A DNA stretch of 12,648 nucleotides from positions 1 through 12,648 of the forward strand of contig JAUYTA010000571.1 of the NCBI GenBank assembly GCA_030695265.1, written 5' to 3'. Within the stretch, counting starts at the first letter, position 1. The number at the start of each line of letters is the position of its first letter. The position numbers and the translations under genes are program-made. Source of the stretch: Bacteroidota bacterium (GTDB lineage: Bacteria; Bacteroidota; Bacteroidia; Bacteroidales; Prolixibacteraceae). The notes beneath the pieces were generated by a model. It was not told the DNA's origin and ran no database searches. It was given only the letters and a program-made list of their open reading frames with translations. Positions 1 through 5,704 of the stretch are shown here, one piece after another.

Positions 1-608
1 CTGTATTTAATGGCATTCTTGACAAGGTTGATAAAAATTGCAGAGACTTTTTCACGGTCTGTTTTTAGGATGGCTTCTTTTAACGGCAAGCTGTTTTTAA
101 AGAAAAGCTGCATTCCTTTCCCTACAACCTCCGGTTTGAAGAATGTATAAATGTATTCAATCTTATCGTTAACATTCGACTACTTCAAAATAACTATCAT
201 CAGTCCCGATTCTATTTTCGAAATATCAACAATATCGTTGATGATATTAAGCATACGTGCTCCGCTTTTCTCAATGATGCTGATATACTCTTGCTGCTCT
301 TCCCCTGTTAATTTTGGTTCTTTAAGCATTTCTGCAAAACCCAGAATGCCGTTCATAGGAGTACGTATTTCGTGGCTCATATTGGCAAGAAACGCTGATT
401 TTAAACGGTCGCTCTCTTCGGCGTGTTCTTTGGCTATGGTTAACTCTGCTGCCCGTTTTTCTTTCTCCTCGTTTTGAAAGATAAGTTCTTTGTTAGCAAT
501 GATTAGCTCTGCTACCCGTTTTTCTTTCTCTTCGTTTTGAAAAGCAAGTTCTTTGTTAGCAATGATTAATTCATTCGATTTTTTCATTTTAACCATAACT
601 TTTTTCAT
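1..608 (-). pseudogene. Sensor histidine kinase, interrupted by an in-frame amber codon; 3' part beyond the window
   Basis: Reading on the minus strand from ATG at 608, a charged coiled coil (about residues 12-68) leads into a HisKA dimerisation/phosphoacceptor domain. The H-box reads [15 protein letters not shown], with the phospho-accepting His at residue 79. The frame stops at a TAG (plus-strand CTA, 180-182) after 142 codons. The same frame then continues as kinase sequence: a KIEYIYTFFKPEVVGKG segment typical of the HisKA-HATPase linker, then an ATPase N-box (NLVKNAIKY) at the window edge. A single nonsense change therefore separates HisKA from the ATPase domain, and the truncated product should be unable to autophosphorylate. 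No transmembrane segment or sensor domain is visible; it may be a soluble kinase or may have lost its N-terminus. The start is uncertain because no ribosome binding site is evident. The alternatives are a sequencing error or amber readthrough. Confidence 0.85.
447..572 (-). repeat. Two tandem 63-bp (21-codon) coiled-coil repeat units in the kinase gene
   Basis: Residues 13-33 and 34-54 of the kinase are near-identical 21-residue units of the form [21 protein letters not shown], encoded by 510-572 and 447-509. A degenerate third unit ([14 protein letters not shown]) follows and runs into the HisKA domain. Twenty-one residues equal three heptads, so copy number can change without breaking coiled-coil register. 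The DNA copies differ at only a few positions, which suggests recent duplication or gene conversion. Confidence 0.85.
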
Positions 609-706
609 TATTGTCTGGTGAAATTAAAATAATTACTTGAATATAAAATGATTATTGGAATTGTTAGTTATAGATTATCGATTTATTTTTTATAAAAGTC
701 ATGATC

Positions 707-714
707 CAAATATA
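707..714 (-). promoter_or_regulatory. Candidate -7 box for the histidine kinase gene
   Basis: On the minus strand this reads TATATTTG, an exact TAnnTTTG match about 100 bases upstream of the kinase start. The expected -33 region would fall across the insertion-sequence junction at 719/720, so the IS probably altered this promoter. It is a short motif in AT-rich DNA and could be chance. Confidence 0.3.
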
Positions 715-719
715 AAATA
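712..719. repeat. Left copy of the 8-bp target-site duplication of the IS
   Basis: ATAAAATA abuts the left inverted repeat. The identical 8-mer follows the right inverted repeat at 1735-1742. An 8-bp duplication is the known size for IS1595-family elements. Confidence 0.9.
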
Positions 720-745
720 TATGAGTATCCGCTTGAATACCTAAA
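720..745 (+). repeat. Left terminal inverted repeat of the IS
   Basis: Twenty-six bases starting TATGAGTATCCGCTTG match the reverse complement of 1709-1734 at 24 of 26 positions. Confidence 0.93.
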
Positions 746-758
746 CAATAAATAAAGT

Positions 759-766
759 TACATTTG
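759..766 (+). promoter_or_regulatory. Candidate -7 box for the transposase gene
   Basis: TACATTTG is an exact TAnnTTTG match placed 23 bases upstream of the transposase ATG, just inside the left inverted repeat. A TTG at 733-735, within the inverted repeat, could serve as a -33 element, though the 23-base spacing is slightly long. If so, the left end contributes to the transposase promoter. Confidence 0.5.
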
Positions 767-789
767 TCGATACTAAAAGTATAACGACA

Positions 790-1713
790 ATGAACCTACT
801 CAACTTCATAGAGCAATTCCCAGACGAGGAGAGTTGTATGTTTAAATACAAGGAAGTACGAGATAAAGTTGGGGTTCTTTGCTCTGTATGTGAATCTAAA
901 GACCACTATTGGAAAAGTGACAAATGGCAATATGAGTGTAAAAAATGTGGTAAACGCACCACATTACGCAGTGGAACTGCAATGCATGGGTCTCGATTAT
1001 CATATAGATATTGGTTTATAGCCATGCATCTTTTGACTTCGACTAAGAAAAGTTTTTCAGCTCTGGAACTTCAGCGGCAATTGGGACATAACAGATATGA
1101 ACCTGTCTGGTGTATGCTGCATAAGCTGCGAGAAGTTATGGGCAGAAGAGATGGTGAATATGAGTTATCAGGAGTAATAGAGTTAGATGATGGCTTCTTT
1201 ACGACAATTAAGCCTGAAAGTGAAAAAGACAAACCGCTAAAACGAGGTAGGGGAAGTCAAAAAAAGAGCAAAGTATTAGTAATGATAGAAAGTGTACCTG
1301 TAGAAGGACAAACGACCAAGAATGGAAAACAACGAAAGGTTGGACATATAAAAATGGTGGTCGTTGATGATTTGAAAGCAAATACAATTACCCAGATAGT
1401 GGAAGCGAATATCGCAAACAATACTGTTATTGATAGTGATAATTCAAACTCCTACGTAAAATTAAAAGACATAGGAATGGAACACAAACCAGAAATAATA
1501 CCAAAAGAAAAAGTGAATGAAATGTTGCCATGGGTGCATATAGCGATTAGCAATGCCAAACGTTTATTACTTGATATTCATCATGATGTGGAACCCCAAT
1601 ACCTTCAAAGCTATCTCAATGAGTTCTGCTATAAGTATAATAGACGTTATTTTGGAGATAAACTTTTTGACAGGCTACTGATTGCTTGTGTCAGTTACAA
1701 AAATGAATTTTAG
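790..1713 (+). CDS. IS1595-family (ISXO2-like) transposase
   Basis: The 307-residue protein catalyses cut-and-paste movement of its own element. An N-terminal zinc ribbon is visible (C31, C34, C50, C53), followed by a helical DNA-binding region. The ISXO2-type catalytic domain has a first acidic residue in ELDD (about D133), a second in SDNSNSY (about D217), and HIAISNAKR with N255 and K257. It ends with the typical NEFCYKYNRR motif near 278-286. The Asn in third position plus the nearby Lys matches the DDNK signature of several IS1595 subgroups. The length is normal for the family and the frame is intact. The ATG at 790 follows a good -7 box by a short leader. The gene lies between perfectly placed inverted repeats, which fixes its identity as the IS transposase. 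Confidence 0.95.
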   Translation: MNLLNFIEQFPDEESCMFKYKEVRDKVGVLCSVCESKDHYWKSDKWQYECKKCGKRTTLRSGTAMHGSRLSYRYWFIAMHLLTSTKKSFSALELQRQLGHNRYEPVWCMLHKLREVMGRRDGEYELSGVIELDDGFFTTIKPESEKDKPLKRGRGSQKKSKVLVMIESVPVEGQTTKNGKQRKVGHIKMVVVDDLKANTITQIVEANIANNTVIDSDNSNSYVKLKDIGMEHKPEIIPKEKVNEMLPWVHIAISNAKRLLLDIHHDVEPQYLQSYLNEFCYKYNRRYFGDKLFDRLLIACVSYKNEF

Positions 1714-1734
1714 GTACGCAAGCGGATACTCATA
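1709..1734 (-). repeat. Right terminal inverted repeat of the IS
   Basis: The reverse complement of this segment matches 720-745 at 24 of 26 positions. The transposase stop codon (1711-1713) lies within it. Confidence 0.93.
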
Positions 1735-1742
1735 ATAAAATA
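1735..1742. repeat. Right copy of the 8-bp target-site duplication of the IS
   Basis: ATAAAATA is identical to 712-719 and begins at the base after the right inverted repeat. Removing the IS and one copy restores a continuous intergenic region between the kinase and the regulator. Confidence 0.9.
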
Positions 1743-1766
1743 AATATAGCACTTGTGCTATATTTA
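1741..1766. promoter_or_regulatory. Perfect 12+12 dyad: operator or attenuator hairpin upstream of the XRE regulator
   Basis: TAAATATAGCAC at 1741-1752 is the exact reverse complement of 1755-1766, with TT between. In RNA it would form a stem with a CTTG loop. A T-rich run follows (1767-1777), so a weak intrinsic terminator is possible. It also overlaps the candidate -7 box at 1765-1772 of a helix-turn-helix regulator gene, where a repressor operator would be expected. I favour an operator for autoregulation, but the sequence does not decide between the two. Confidence 0.5.
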
Positions 1767-1772
1767 TTTTTG
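1765..1772 (+). promoter_or_regulatory. Candidate -7 box for the XRE regulator
   Basis: TATTTTTG matches TAnnTTTG exactly and lies 22 bases upstream of the ATG at 1795. It overlaps the last bases of the perfect dyad. No clear -33 TTTG is visible at the usual distance. That region is now close to the IS junction. Confidence 0.4.
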
Positions 1773-1794
1773 TTTTTCTGCGAAACTTTCTGCG

Positions 1795-2064
1795 ATGAAA
1801 CCAAAGCGGCAAAGTGATAGAAAATTAATATTTGATGATGAAGGGATTAAAGCTTTTGCTATTCATCTGAAGAAAATCCGCATCAGAGAAGAATATTCAC
1901 AAAGTCAACTCGCATTTGAATCGGGATTATCATTAAGTCAAATTGCCAGAATTGAAACAGCCAGAATAAACCCAACTCTAAGTACCGTTTTTGCCTTGGC
2001 ACGAACATTAAATGTACAATTGTCCGATCTATTTGATTTCGAACTTTCTCCAAAGGAAAAATAA
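1795..2064 (+). CDS. Small XRE/Cro-C1-type helix-turn-helix transcriptional regulator
   Basis: The 89-residue protein is essentially one HTH domain. The scanning helix and recognition helix lie in QSQLAFESGLSLSQIARIE (about residues 36-54), followed by the usual INPTLSTVFALARTLNVQLSDLF tail. It should bind DNA as a dimer; its target is unknown. No sensor or protease domain is attached. I chose the ATG at 1795: the open frame extends back to a TTG at 1753, but that lies inside the dyad, and the HTH family normally begins with a short charged tail such as MKPKRQSDRK. The dyad immediately upstream suggests autoregulation. Standalone HTH proteins of this size occur in mobile-element and housekeeping contexts, so a pathway cannot be assigned. 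Confidence 0.85.
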   Translation: MKPKRQSDRKLIFDDEGIKAFAIHLKKIRIREEYSQSQLAFESGLSLSQIARIETARINPTLSTVFALARTLNVQLSDLFDFELSPKEK

Positions 2065-2094
2065 TACGTAACCCTTATTTTATCTCAATTTACG

Positions 2095-2102
2095 TACATT
2101 TG
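2095..2102 (+). promoter_or_regulatory. Candidate -7 box for the GH127 operon
   Basis: TACATTTG matches TAnnTTTG exactly. Transcription would begin near 2109, which places the 2115-2149 hairpin at the extreme 5' end of the leader of the gene at 2175. No convincing -33 element is visible. Confidence 0.4.
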
Positions 2103-2114
2103 GTCAACTTTTGA

Positions 2115-2149
2115 TACTCACGGGGCGACTTCAAGTCGCCCCCGGAGTA
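2115..2149. promoter_or_regulatory. Strong GC-rich hairpin between the XRE gene and GH127
   Basis: A 9-bp stem of GGGGCGACT (2122-2130) and AGTCGCCCC (2134-2142) has a TCA loop. It is extended after a 2x2 internal loop by TACTC (2115-2119) pairing with GAGTA (2145-2149). It stands out in an AT-rich intergenic stretch. There is no T-run on either side, so a classic intrinsic terminator is unlikely. It may be a leader stabiliser, a protein-binding site or a dispersed palindromic repeat. Confidence 0.6.
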
Positions 2150-2174
2150 AAACCAAACAAACGAGACCAAACCA

Positions 2175-4070
2175 ATGAAACAACTTCTGATTATTTCTGC
2201 TTTTCTGCTTCCGTTTTTCTGTTTTGCTCAACCGAAAACAATGGATGTAAAACCTGCCAAAACCGATATACTCGAATCCATAATTCCTGCCAATATTAAA
2301 ATCAATGGTTATTTGGGCGAAAAAATTGATTTATGCATCGGTGAGCGCATCAAAAAACAGGATGTTCAGCATTTGATCGATCCGTTTAAAACCCGCAACG
2401 AAACCAGGATGTGGCAAACCGAATTCTGGGGAAAATGGATTCTTTCGGCCATCGCTTCCTACGAATACAATCAGGATCCTGAGATGCTGAAAATTATTCA
2501 GAATGCAGTTTTAGGATTGCTGGCCACGCAAACTCCTGACGGTTACATCGGAAATTATTCTCCGGAAGCCCAGTTGCAACATTGGGACATCTGGGGACGA
2601 AAATACACCATGCTTGGGTTGCTGGCTTATTACGATATTTCAGGAGATAAAAAAACGCTGGATGCTGCGAAAAAACTGGCCGGTCATTTGTTAACGCAAG
2701 TAGGACCCGATCAGACGGATATTGTGAAAACCGGCAACTACCGAGGAATGCCAAGCAGTTCAATACTGGAACCCATGGTATTACTTTACCGGCATACCAA
2801 CGAAAAACGCTTCCTCGATTTTGCGAAATACATTGTTGCCCAATGGGAAACCGCTGACGGCCCGAAACTGATCAGCAAAGCTGCTTCAGGAGTAAATGTG
2901 GCCGACCGTTTTCCTTTCCCAAAATCCTGGTGGTCGTGGGACAACGGTCAAAAAGCTTATGAAATGATGTCGTGTTATGAAGGATTGCTCGAACTTTACA
3001 GGATCACGGGTGAGCCTTCCTACCTGAAATCTGCCGAACTTGCCGTGCAGAATATCATTGATACCGAAATAAATGTGGCCGGATCGGGAACCGCTTTCGA
3101 ATGTTTTTATCACGGAGGTCAACGGCAAACCGAACCAACCTACCACACAATGGAAACCTGCGTGACTTTTACATGGATTAAGCTGTGCAACAATCTGCTG
3201 CGGTTGACCGCCAATCCAATGTACGCCGACCAGATAGAAAAAACTGTTTACAATGCGCTGCTGGCTTCCATGAAATTTGACGGATCGCAGATTGCCAAAT
3301 ACAGTCCGCTTGAAGGAATGCGGCACGAAGGCGAAGAACAGTGCGGAATGCATATCAACTGCTGCAATGCAAACGGGCCGCGGGCTTTTGCGCTCTTGCC
3401 AAAACTGGCTTTGATGACCAGCGGAAATGAAATATTTGTGAATTTGTACAGTCAGTCAACAGCTTCAGTTCTACTCAATAAAAAGAATAAGGTAACTGTT
3501 TTGCAGACTACCACTTATCCTGAATCGGACCAAATCGAAATCACTGTTCAGCCTGAAAAATCAGGAACGTTCACCCTTGGGTTGCGCATTCCTGAGTGGA
3601 GCAGCAAGACATTGGTATTGGTAAACGGTATTCCGGTGGAAGGTGTCAAATCGGGCAGTTACTGCAAAGTTACCCGCGAATGGAAAAGCGGTGACAAGGT
3701 GATTTTGAAGCTTGACCTAAGTGGTCGCCTGATTGTTTTGAACGGACATCAGTCCATAATGCGTGGTCCGGTTTTGCTTGCCCGCGACTCGCGTTTTGAG
3801 GATGGATTTGTGGATGAAGCGGGCATTGTTCAGCATAAAAATAACCTAATCGAGCTTGTTACTTCTACAAAAAAACCTGAGCATATCTGGATGTCGTTTA
3901 CCGCTCCTTTGGTTTTGGGAACCGATTTGGAAGGTGAATTGCGAAATCCTCAACAGATTCATTTCTGCGATTTTGCTTCTGCCGGAAATACATGGAGCTC
4001 CGATTCGCGTTACCGGGTTTGGATCAGGCAGACCTTGAATGTGATGAATGCTGCATATAAACCGTATTAA
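2175..4070 (+). CDS. Exported glycoside hydrolase family 127 (DUF1680) protein, beta-L-arabinofuranosidase-like
   Basis: The 631-residue protein begins with a signal peptide (hydrophobic core about residues 3-18, probable cleavage after FAQ at 19). An (alpha/alpha)6-barrel-like region and C-terminal beta-sandwich region characteristic of DUF1680 follow. In characterised GH127 a zinc ion is held by Glu and Cys of an ETC motif and by two adjacent Cys, one of which is the nucleophile. The equivalents are visible here as METC (E327, C329) and NCCNANG (C396, C397). The acid/base region differs: the usual GEAF loop upstream of ETC is replaced by a shorter HGGQRQTEPTYHTMETC loop, so the substrate may differ from beta-L-arabinofuranosides. 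Family members remove terminal sugars from plant glycans or glycoproteins. No SusC/SusD genes are nearby. It is probably co-transcribed with the lipoprotein gene 10 bases downstream. Confidence 0.88.
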   Translation: MKQLLIISAFLLPFFCFAQPKTMDVKPAKTDILESIIPANIKINGYLGEKIDLCIGERIKKQDVQHLIDPFKTRNETRMWQTEFWGKWILSAIASYEYNQDPEMLKIIQNAVLGLLATQTPDGYIGNYSPEAQLQHWDIWGRKYTMLGLLAYYDISGDKKTLDAAKKLAGHLLTQVGPDQTDIVKTGNYRGMPSSSILEPMVLLYRHTNEKRFLDFAKYIVAQWETADGPKLISKAASGVNVADRFPFPKSWWSWDNGQKAYEMMSCYEGLLELYRITGEPSYLKSAELAVQNIIDTEINVAGSGTAFECFYHGGQRQTEPTYHTMETCVTFTWIKLCNNLLRLTANPMYADQIEKTVYNALLASMKFDGSQIAKYSPLEGMRHEGEEQCGMHINCCNANGPRAFALLPKLALMTSGNEIFVNLYSQSTASVLLNKKNKVTVLQTTTYPESDQIEITVQPEKSGTFTLGLRIPEWSSKTLVLVNGIPVEGVKSGSYCKVTREWKSGDKVILKLDLSGRLIVLNGHQSIMRGPVLLARDSRFEDGFVDEAGIVQHKNNLIELVTSTKKPEHIWMSFTAPLVLGTDLEGELRNPQQIHFCDFASAGNTWSSDSRYRVWIRQTLNVMNAAYKPY

Positions 4071-4080
4071 ATTTTGAAGC

Positions 4081-4644
4081 ATGAAGAATATATTTTTAAC
4101 TTTAATAATTGCACTAAGTATGTCAACTTCTTGTACCAGTCCGGCAGGACAATCAACTCCTCTGGCAACAAACAGCTGGAAAACTGTTTTAGCTGAAGAA
4201 TTACCATTGTTAGGCCATCGCAACTGGATTTTGGTGGTCGATAAAGCATTTCCTGCTCAAAATGCACCCGGAATTCAAGTTGTAAATACAGGTGAAGAAC
4301 TTTTGTCTGTTCTGAAATATACGCTCGACCAAATCTCTCAGTCAACCCATGTTAAACCAATAATTTACACCGATAAAGAGTTAAATTTTATTACTCCTGA
4401 ACTGGAAGCCGGAATTGAACCGTTTAAGAATTCGTTGCAGGAAGTGCTAAAAGGAGCTGATGTGCAGACTATTTTGCACGATTCAGTATTCCTGAAAATT
4501 GATGAAGCTTCGAAGCTTTTTAAAGTATTGGTGCTGAAAACTGAAGGAACCATTGCCTATTCATCGGTATTTTTAAATCTGGATTGTAAATACTGGACCG
4601 GAGAAAAAGAAAACGTGCTGCGTAAGTCCATGTCCGGAAAATAA
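4081..4644 (+). CDS. Lipoprotein with divergent RbsD/FucU-like sugar mutarotase domain
   Basis: The 187-residue protein starts with a lipoprotein-type signal (hydrophobic residues 4-14, STSC with the modified Cys at 18). Its mature part resembles the RbsD/FucU pyranase/mutarotase fold. LLGHRNWILVVDKAFP (residues 43-58) aligns with the family's MGHTDxLVIADAGLP motif, giving H46 and D54 as likely catalytic residues. The C-terminal KLFKVLVLKTEGTIAYSSVFL (145-165) aligns with the family's TGExxPYANIIL motif, giving Y160. The Asn after that Tyr is replaced by Ser. RbsD and FucU are normally cytoplasmic and interconvert ring forms or anomers of ribose or fucose; this one is predicted to be exported. 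It starts 10 bases after the GH127 stop, which suggests it acts on the sugar that enzyme releases. The assignment is from motif pattern only. Confidence 0.65.
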   Translation: MKNIFLTLIIALSMSTSCTSPAGQSTPLATNSWKTVLAEELPLLGHRNWILVVDKAFPAQNAPGIQVVNTGEELLSVLKYTLDQISQSTHVKPIIYTDKELNFITPELEAGIEPFKNSLQEVLKGADVQTILHDSVFLKIDEASKLFKVLVLKTEGTIAYSSVFLNLDCKYWTGEKENVLRKSMSGK

Positions 4645-5065
4645 ATACGTTGAAATTCTCAAAAATGATATTTCAGAAAATCACAATCATCGATTCCTGG
4701 ATCGCAACTTCGTTCGCCATTTTTGATGGCCCGGGAGTAGGAACGCATTCCGAAGAATTTTCGAAATTCCCGATGTGATCATCTCCGACCGATCTTCAGT
4801 ATTTACGCTTGAAGCCCAATCACGACTTTCAGAAAAAGTACTGGAAAATATAAAAGGTTTCTTGTTGGTACTTCGTAATGTGAAATACACGAATGCAAAA
4901 TTCCATATCCAGAATTGCTGCCAGTGTTCCGCTCCCGAAGAAATAAAACTGAACCTATCATTTTCTTTTTTTGTTACTTGTCTTACGGATGCTGTTGGTC
5001 CGTATGTATTTCTCGATCATATTGCACCAACTGTCCACCATACACCAATAAAATTGTTACAAAAT
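4645..5065. other. Decayed non-coding stretch with gene remnants
   Basis: No intact gene is visible over these 421 bases. A short frame from ATG 4663 (MIFQKITIIDSW...) stops at 4774. A second frame starting at 4775 runs through without stops into the FMN reductase but has no recognisable domain until about 4985, where pirin sequence appears. The codon-like texture without function and the frame changes suggest decay of one or more former genes. I could not identify the part between 4663 and 4980. Confidence 0.55.
4985..5047 (+). pseudogene. Pirin gene fragment
   Basis: The translated segment TDAVGPYVFLDHIAPTVHH matches the N-terminal conserved core of pirin-family proteins (the VGPFxFLDHxGP motif, whose His contributes to the metal site). 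Everything downstream of it in a normal pirin (more than 200 residues with two cupin domains) is missing, and the frame runs into the FMN reductase start. The pairing of a pirin gene with an NADPH-dependent FMN reductase gene is common in Bacteroidota, which supports an internal deletion of a former pirin gene. The flanking residues look random. Confidence 0.6.
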
Positions 5066-5605
5066 ATGAAAGTACTGGGATTTGCCGGAAGTAACAGTTC
5101 TGCATCAATTAATAAGAAATTAGTAAGGTATGCAGCCTCGTTCTTTGACCATGACAATATCGAGATTCTCGATTTGAATGATTACGAAATGCCAATTTAC
5201 AAGATGGATCGGGAAAAGGAAAATGGCATTCCACAACTTGCATTCGATTTTGCACAAAAGATTGATGGCAGCGACCTGTTGATCGTATCGCTTGCTGAGA
5301 ACAATGGCGCTTATTCGGCCGCATTTAAAAACATTTTCGATTGGGTTTCGCGTATCCCAATCCGTAAAGCGTTTGGCGATATACCAATGCTGCTTATGGC
5401 AACCTCGCCTGGCCCCAGAGGAGGCGCTTCCGTTTTAGAAATAGCAAAAGGCAGAATGCCCCGTAGCGGCGGAATTGTTCTGGAAACATTTTCGTTGCCC
5501 AATTTTTACGAAAACTTTGATACTGCAAAAGGAATTACCAACGAGGAGTTTAAATTGCAATTGGAGAATAAGATAGCATTTGTAAAGGCGCACTTTACCA
5601 AGTAG
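5066..5605 (+). CDS. NADPH-dependent FMN reductase (flavodoxin-fold oxidoreductase)
   Basis: The 179-residue protein has the flavodoxin-like fold of the NADPH-dependent FMN reductase family, which transfers electrons from NAD(P)H to flavin or to quinone- or azo-type acceptors in the cytoplasm. The N-terminal GFAGSNSSASINKKL (residues 5-19) is the FMN-phosphate loop. DYEMPIYKMDREKENGIP (39-56) and SLAENNGAYSAAFKNIFDWVSR (75-96) are hallmark segments, with ENNGAYSAAFKN forming the flavin-binding loop. MATSPGPRGG (111-120) completes the flavin site. The length is normal. I chose ATG 5066: the open frame extends 97 codons upstream to 4775, but that part is a pirin remnant and unrelated sequence. 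Transcription probably relied on the lost upstream pirin gene; no good promoter is visible. The physiological substrate cannot be assigned. Confidence 0.88.
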   Translation: MKVLGFAGSNSSASINKKLVRYAASFFDHDNIEILDLNDYEMPIYKMDREKENGIPQLAFDFAQKIDGSDLLIVSLAENNGAYSAAFKNIFDWVSRIPIRKAFGDIPMLLMATSPGPRGGASVLEIAKGRMPRSGGIVLETFSLPNFYENFDTAKGITNEEFKLQLENKIAFVKAHFTK

Positions 5606-5646
5606 GATCTGTTGAAAAATTCAAGCTTTCCATAGTAAAAATCGAG

Positions 5647-5675
5647 TTGCGATTGGCTGTTTTTAAGTAACTTTG
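5647..5675 (+). promoter_or_regulatory. Bacteroidetes-type promoter for the PH-domain gene
   Basis: TTG at 5647-5649 and TAACTTTG at 5668-5675 form a -33/-7 pair with an 18-base spacer. The -7 part matches TAnnTTTG exactly. Transcription should start near 5682, about 23 bases before the ATG at 5705. This is the best-matching promoter in the window. Confidence 0.6.
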
Positions 5676-5704
5676 GGCAAGCAATACCTTTAAAACAAGA
5701 CATA

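Larger units (their letters stand above)
720..1734 (+). mobile_element. Complete IS1595-family insertion sequence (1015 bp)
   Basis: The element is bounded by 26-bp terminal inverted repeats at 720-745 and 1709-1734. They share outer ends TATGAGTATCCGCTTG and differ at only two internal positions (AA on the left, CG on the right). It is flanked by a perfect 8-bp direct repeat, ATAAAATA. It carries one transposase gene that fills nearly the whole element, and the transposase stop codon lies inside the right repeat. Intact ends, duplication and reading frame point to a recent and possibly still active insertion. It contains no passenger gene. Confidence 0.95.

Noticed and set aside
1741..1777. 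Calling the dyad plus T-run a definite rho-independent terminator
   Set aside because: The stem is AT-rich apart from its GCAC tip, the loop is short, the T-run is interrupted, and it overlaps an exact -7 box. It is left as operator or attenuator.
1753..1794. Extended N-terminus of the XRE regulator from a TTG codon at 1753
   Set aside because: The extension lies within the perfect dyad and candidate promoter and gives an unlikely MCYIYFCFS peptide. The ATG at 1795 fits the family.
2065..2096. Two TACGTA palindromes (2065-2070 and 2091-2096) 26 bases apart as an operator pair
   Set aside because: They are six-base palindromes in AT-rich DNA with little shared flank. Two copies are not enough to call a site.
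2886..3353. A 155-codon open frame on the minus strand inside GH127
   Set aside because: It is fully opposite a confident GH127 coding region, has no recognisable domain, and its composition is explained by the codon pattern of the plus strand.
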